Positions 63,787 through 64,000 of a stretch of DNA of 64,000 nucleotides are shown in pieces. Both the position numbers and the translations under genes were made by a program. This stretch comes from JBFMDN01 sp040753915 (lineage in GTDB: Bacteria > Desulfobacterota > Desulfomonilia > Desulfomonilales > Desulfomonilaceae): NCBI GenBank assembly GCA_040753915.1, contig JBFMDN010000024.1:13243-77242 (forward strand). Reading direction: 5' to 3'. Under the pieces are notes generated by a model. It was given only the letters and a program-made list of their open reading frames with translations. It was not told where the DNA came from and did not search any database. Positions within the stretch are counted from its first letter, which is position 1. Each line of letters begins with the position of its first letter.

Positions 63787-64000
63787 GATTCCTCCTCTCG
63801 TTCCTTCCCTCAGTTAGACGAAAATCAAGGTATTCTATTATCACACCCGAAGATTTTCAATGCGCTGTTGCCGCCAGAATCCACGGTCTACGATGACGTG
63901 TGGGTCGTGTGGACCCTGTAATGTTCTCATGCAAGCGTCTGTGGCCTACGCATGAGGTCGTTTTTGGGTCGTGTGGCACTCCCCCTCCAAACGTATGTCT
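63787..64000. other. Upstream region of xseA; no gene seen to window end
   Basis: Two copies of gggtcgtgtgg (63902 and 63967) frame a short imperfect palindrome, but no gene is visible. A minus-strand promoter lies at 63832-63860. Confidence 0.4.
63832..63860 (-). promoter_or_regulatory. Candidate promoter for xseA
   Basis: On the minus strand, TTGAAA (63860-63855) and TAGAAT (63837-63832) are separated by 17 bp, about 46 bp before the GTG start. Confidence 0.55.

Noticed and set aside
63902..63977. Direct repeat of gggtcgtgtgg at the right edge as a CRISPR start or attachment site
   Set aside because: Only two copies are visible, with a gap and no tRNA or integrase next to them; the window ends before it can be judged.

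Overview
The window looks like chromosomal DNA from an anaerobic, sulfate-reducer-like deltaproteobacterium (Desulfobacterota / Thermodesulfobacteriota, perhaps near Desulfomonile). That is inference, resting on a periplasmic two-subunit selenocysteine formate dehydrogenase with its FdhE chaperone, a DUF3786 protein, a second selenoprotein, and housekeeping genes of gram-negative type. Most genes are ordinary and single-copy. The gaps between them are full of short non-coding repeats.

Layout. 1-1.6 kb: minus-strand start of a probable CRISPR-Cas operon, a Cas3-type helicase cut by the window edge. 1.9-2.5 kb: tandem repeat array. 2.7-8.4 kb: valS, a biotin ligase, two membrane-protein genes and queA. 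9.4-18 kb: PAS histidine kinase, phosphate-binding-like protein, Kef-type antiporter, PfkB sugar kinase, DUF401 permease. 18.4-23.5 kb: fdhA (UGA read as selenocysteine), fdhB, terminator, repeat array, fdhE. 24.3-31.3 kb: DUF3786 gene, then a minus-strand Kdp potassium-pump operon with two 27-residue membrane peptides and a KdpD-UspA-EIIA fusion that has no kinase domain. 31.9-45 kb: a hypothetical protein, an EF-G paralog, a MOSC protein, RtcB, a polysaccharide export lipoprotein, an outer-membrane barrel and a GNAT protein, separated by repeat-rich gaps. 45-53 kb: a small conserved protein, an exported protein, a PDZ-less HtrA protease, a YhaN/YhaO (SbcCD-like) pair, a lipoprotein candidate and an RRM RNA-binding protein. 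54-59 kb: nhaA, then a thioredoxin-like gene with an in-frame UGA in a UxxC motif (second selenoprotein), inositol-3-phosphate synthase and two paralogous TIM-barrel isomerases. 60-64 kb: era, tRNA-Ser(GGA), an inositol-monophosphatase gene and xseA.

Functional themes: formate oxidation and selenium use; potassium and sodium homeostasis (Kdp, Kef, NhaA); possible inositol or cyclitol synthesis (synthase, two isomerases, a phosphatase); and RNA or translation maintenance (ValRS, EF-G paralog, RtcB, QueA, Era, RRM).

The most unusual content outside the genes is a layered set of miniature mobile elements. A ~200-bp family (six copies within 35.8-60.2 kb) has ~40-bp terminal inverted repeats, and five copies have 4-bp target duplications. 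It has landed in older palindromic repeats, and two copies themselves carry a 170-bp element. A third family (~355-380 bp) has long inverted ends. All boundaries were read by eye; no alignment, folding or database search was run.
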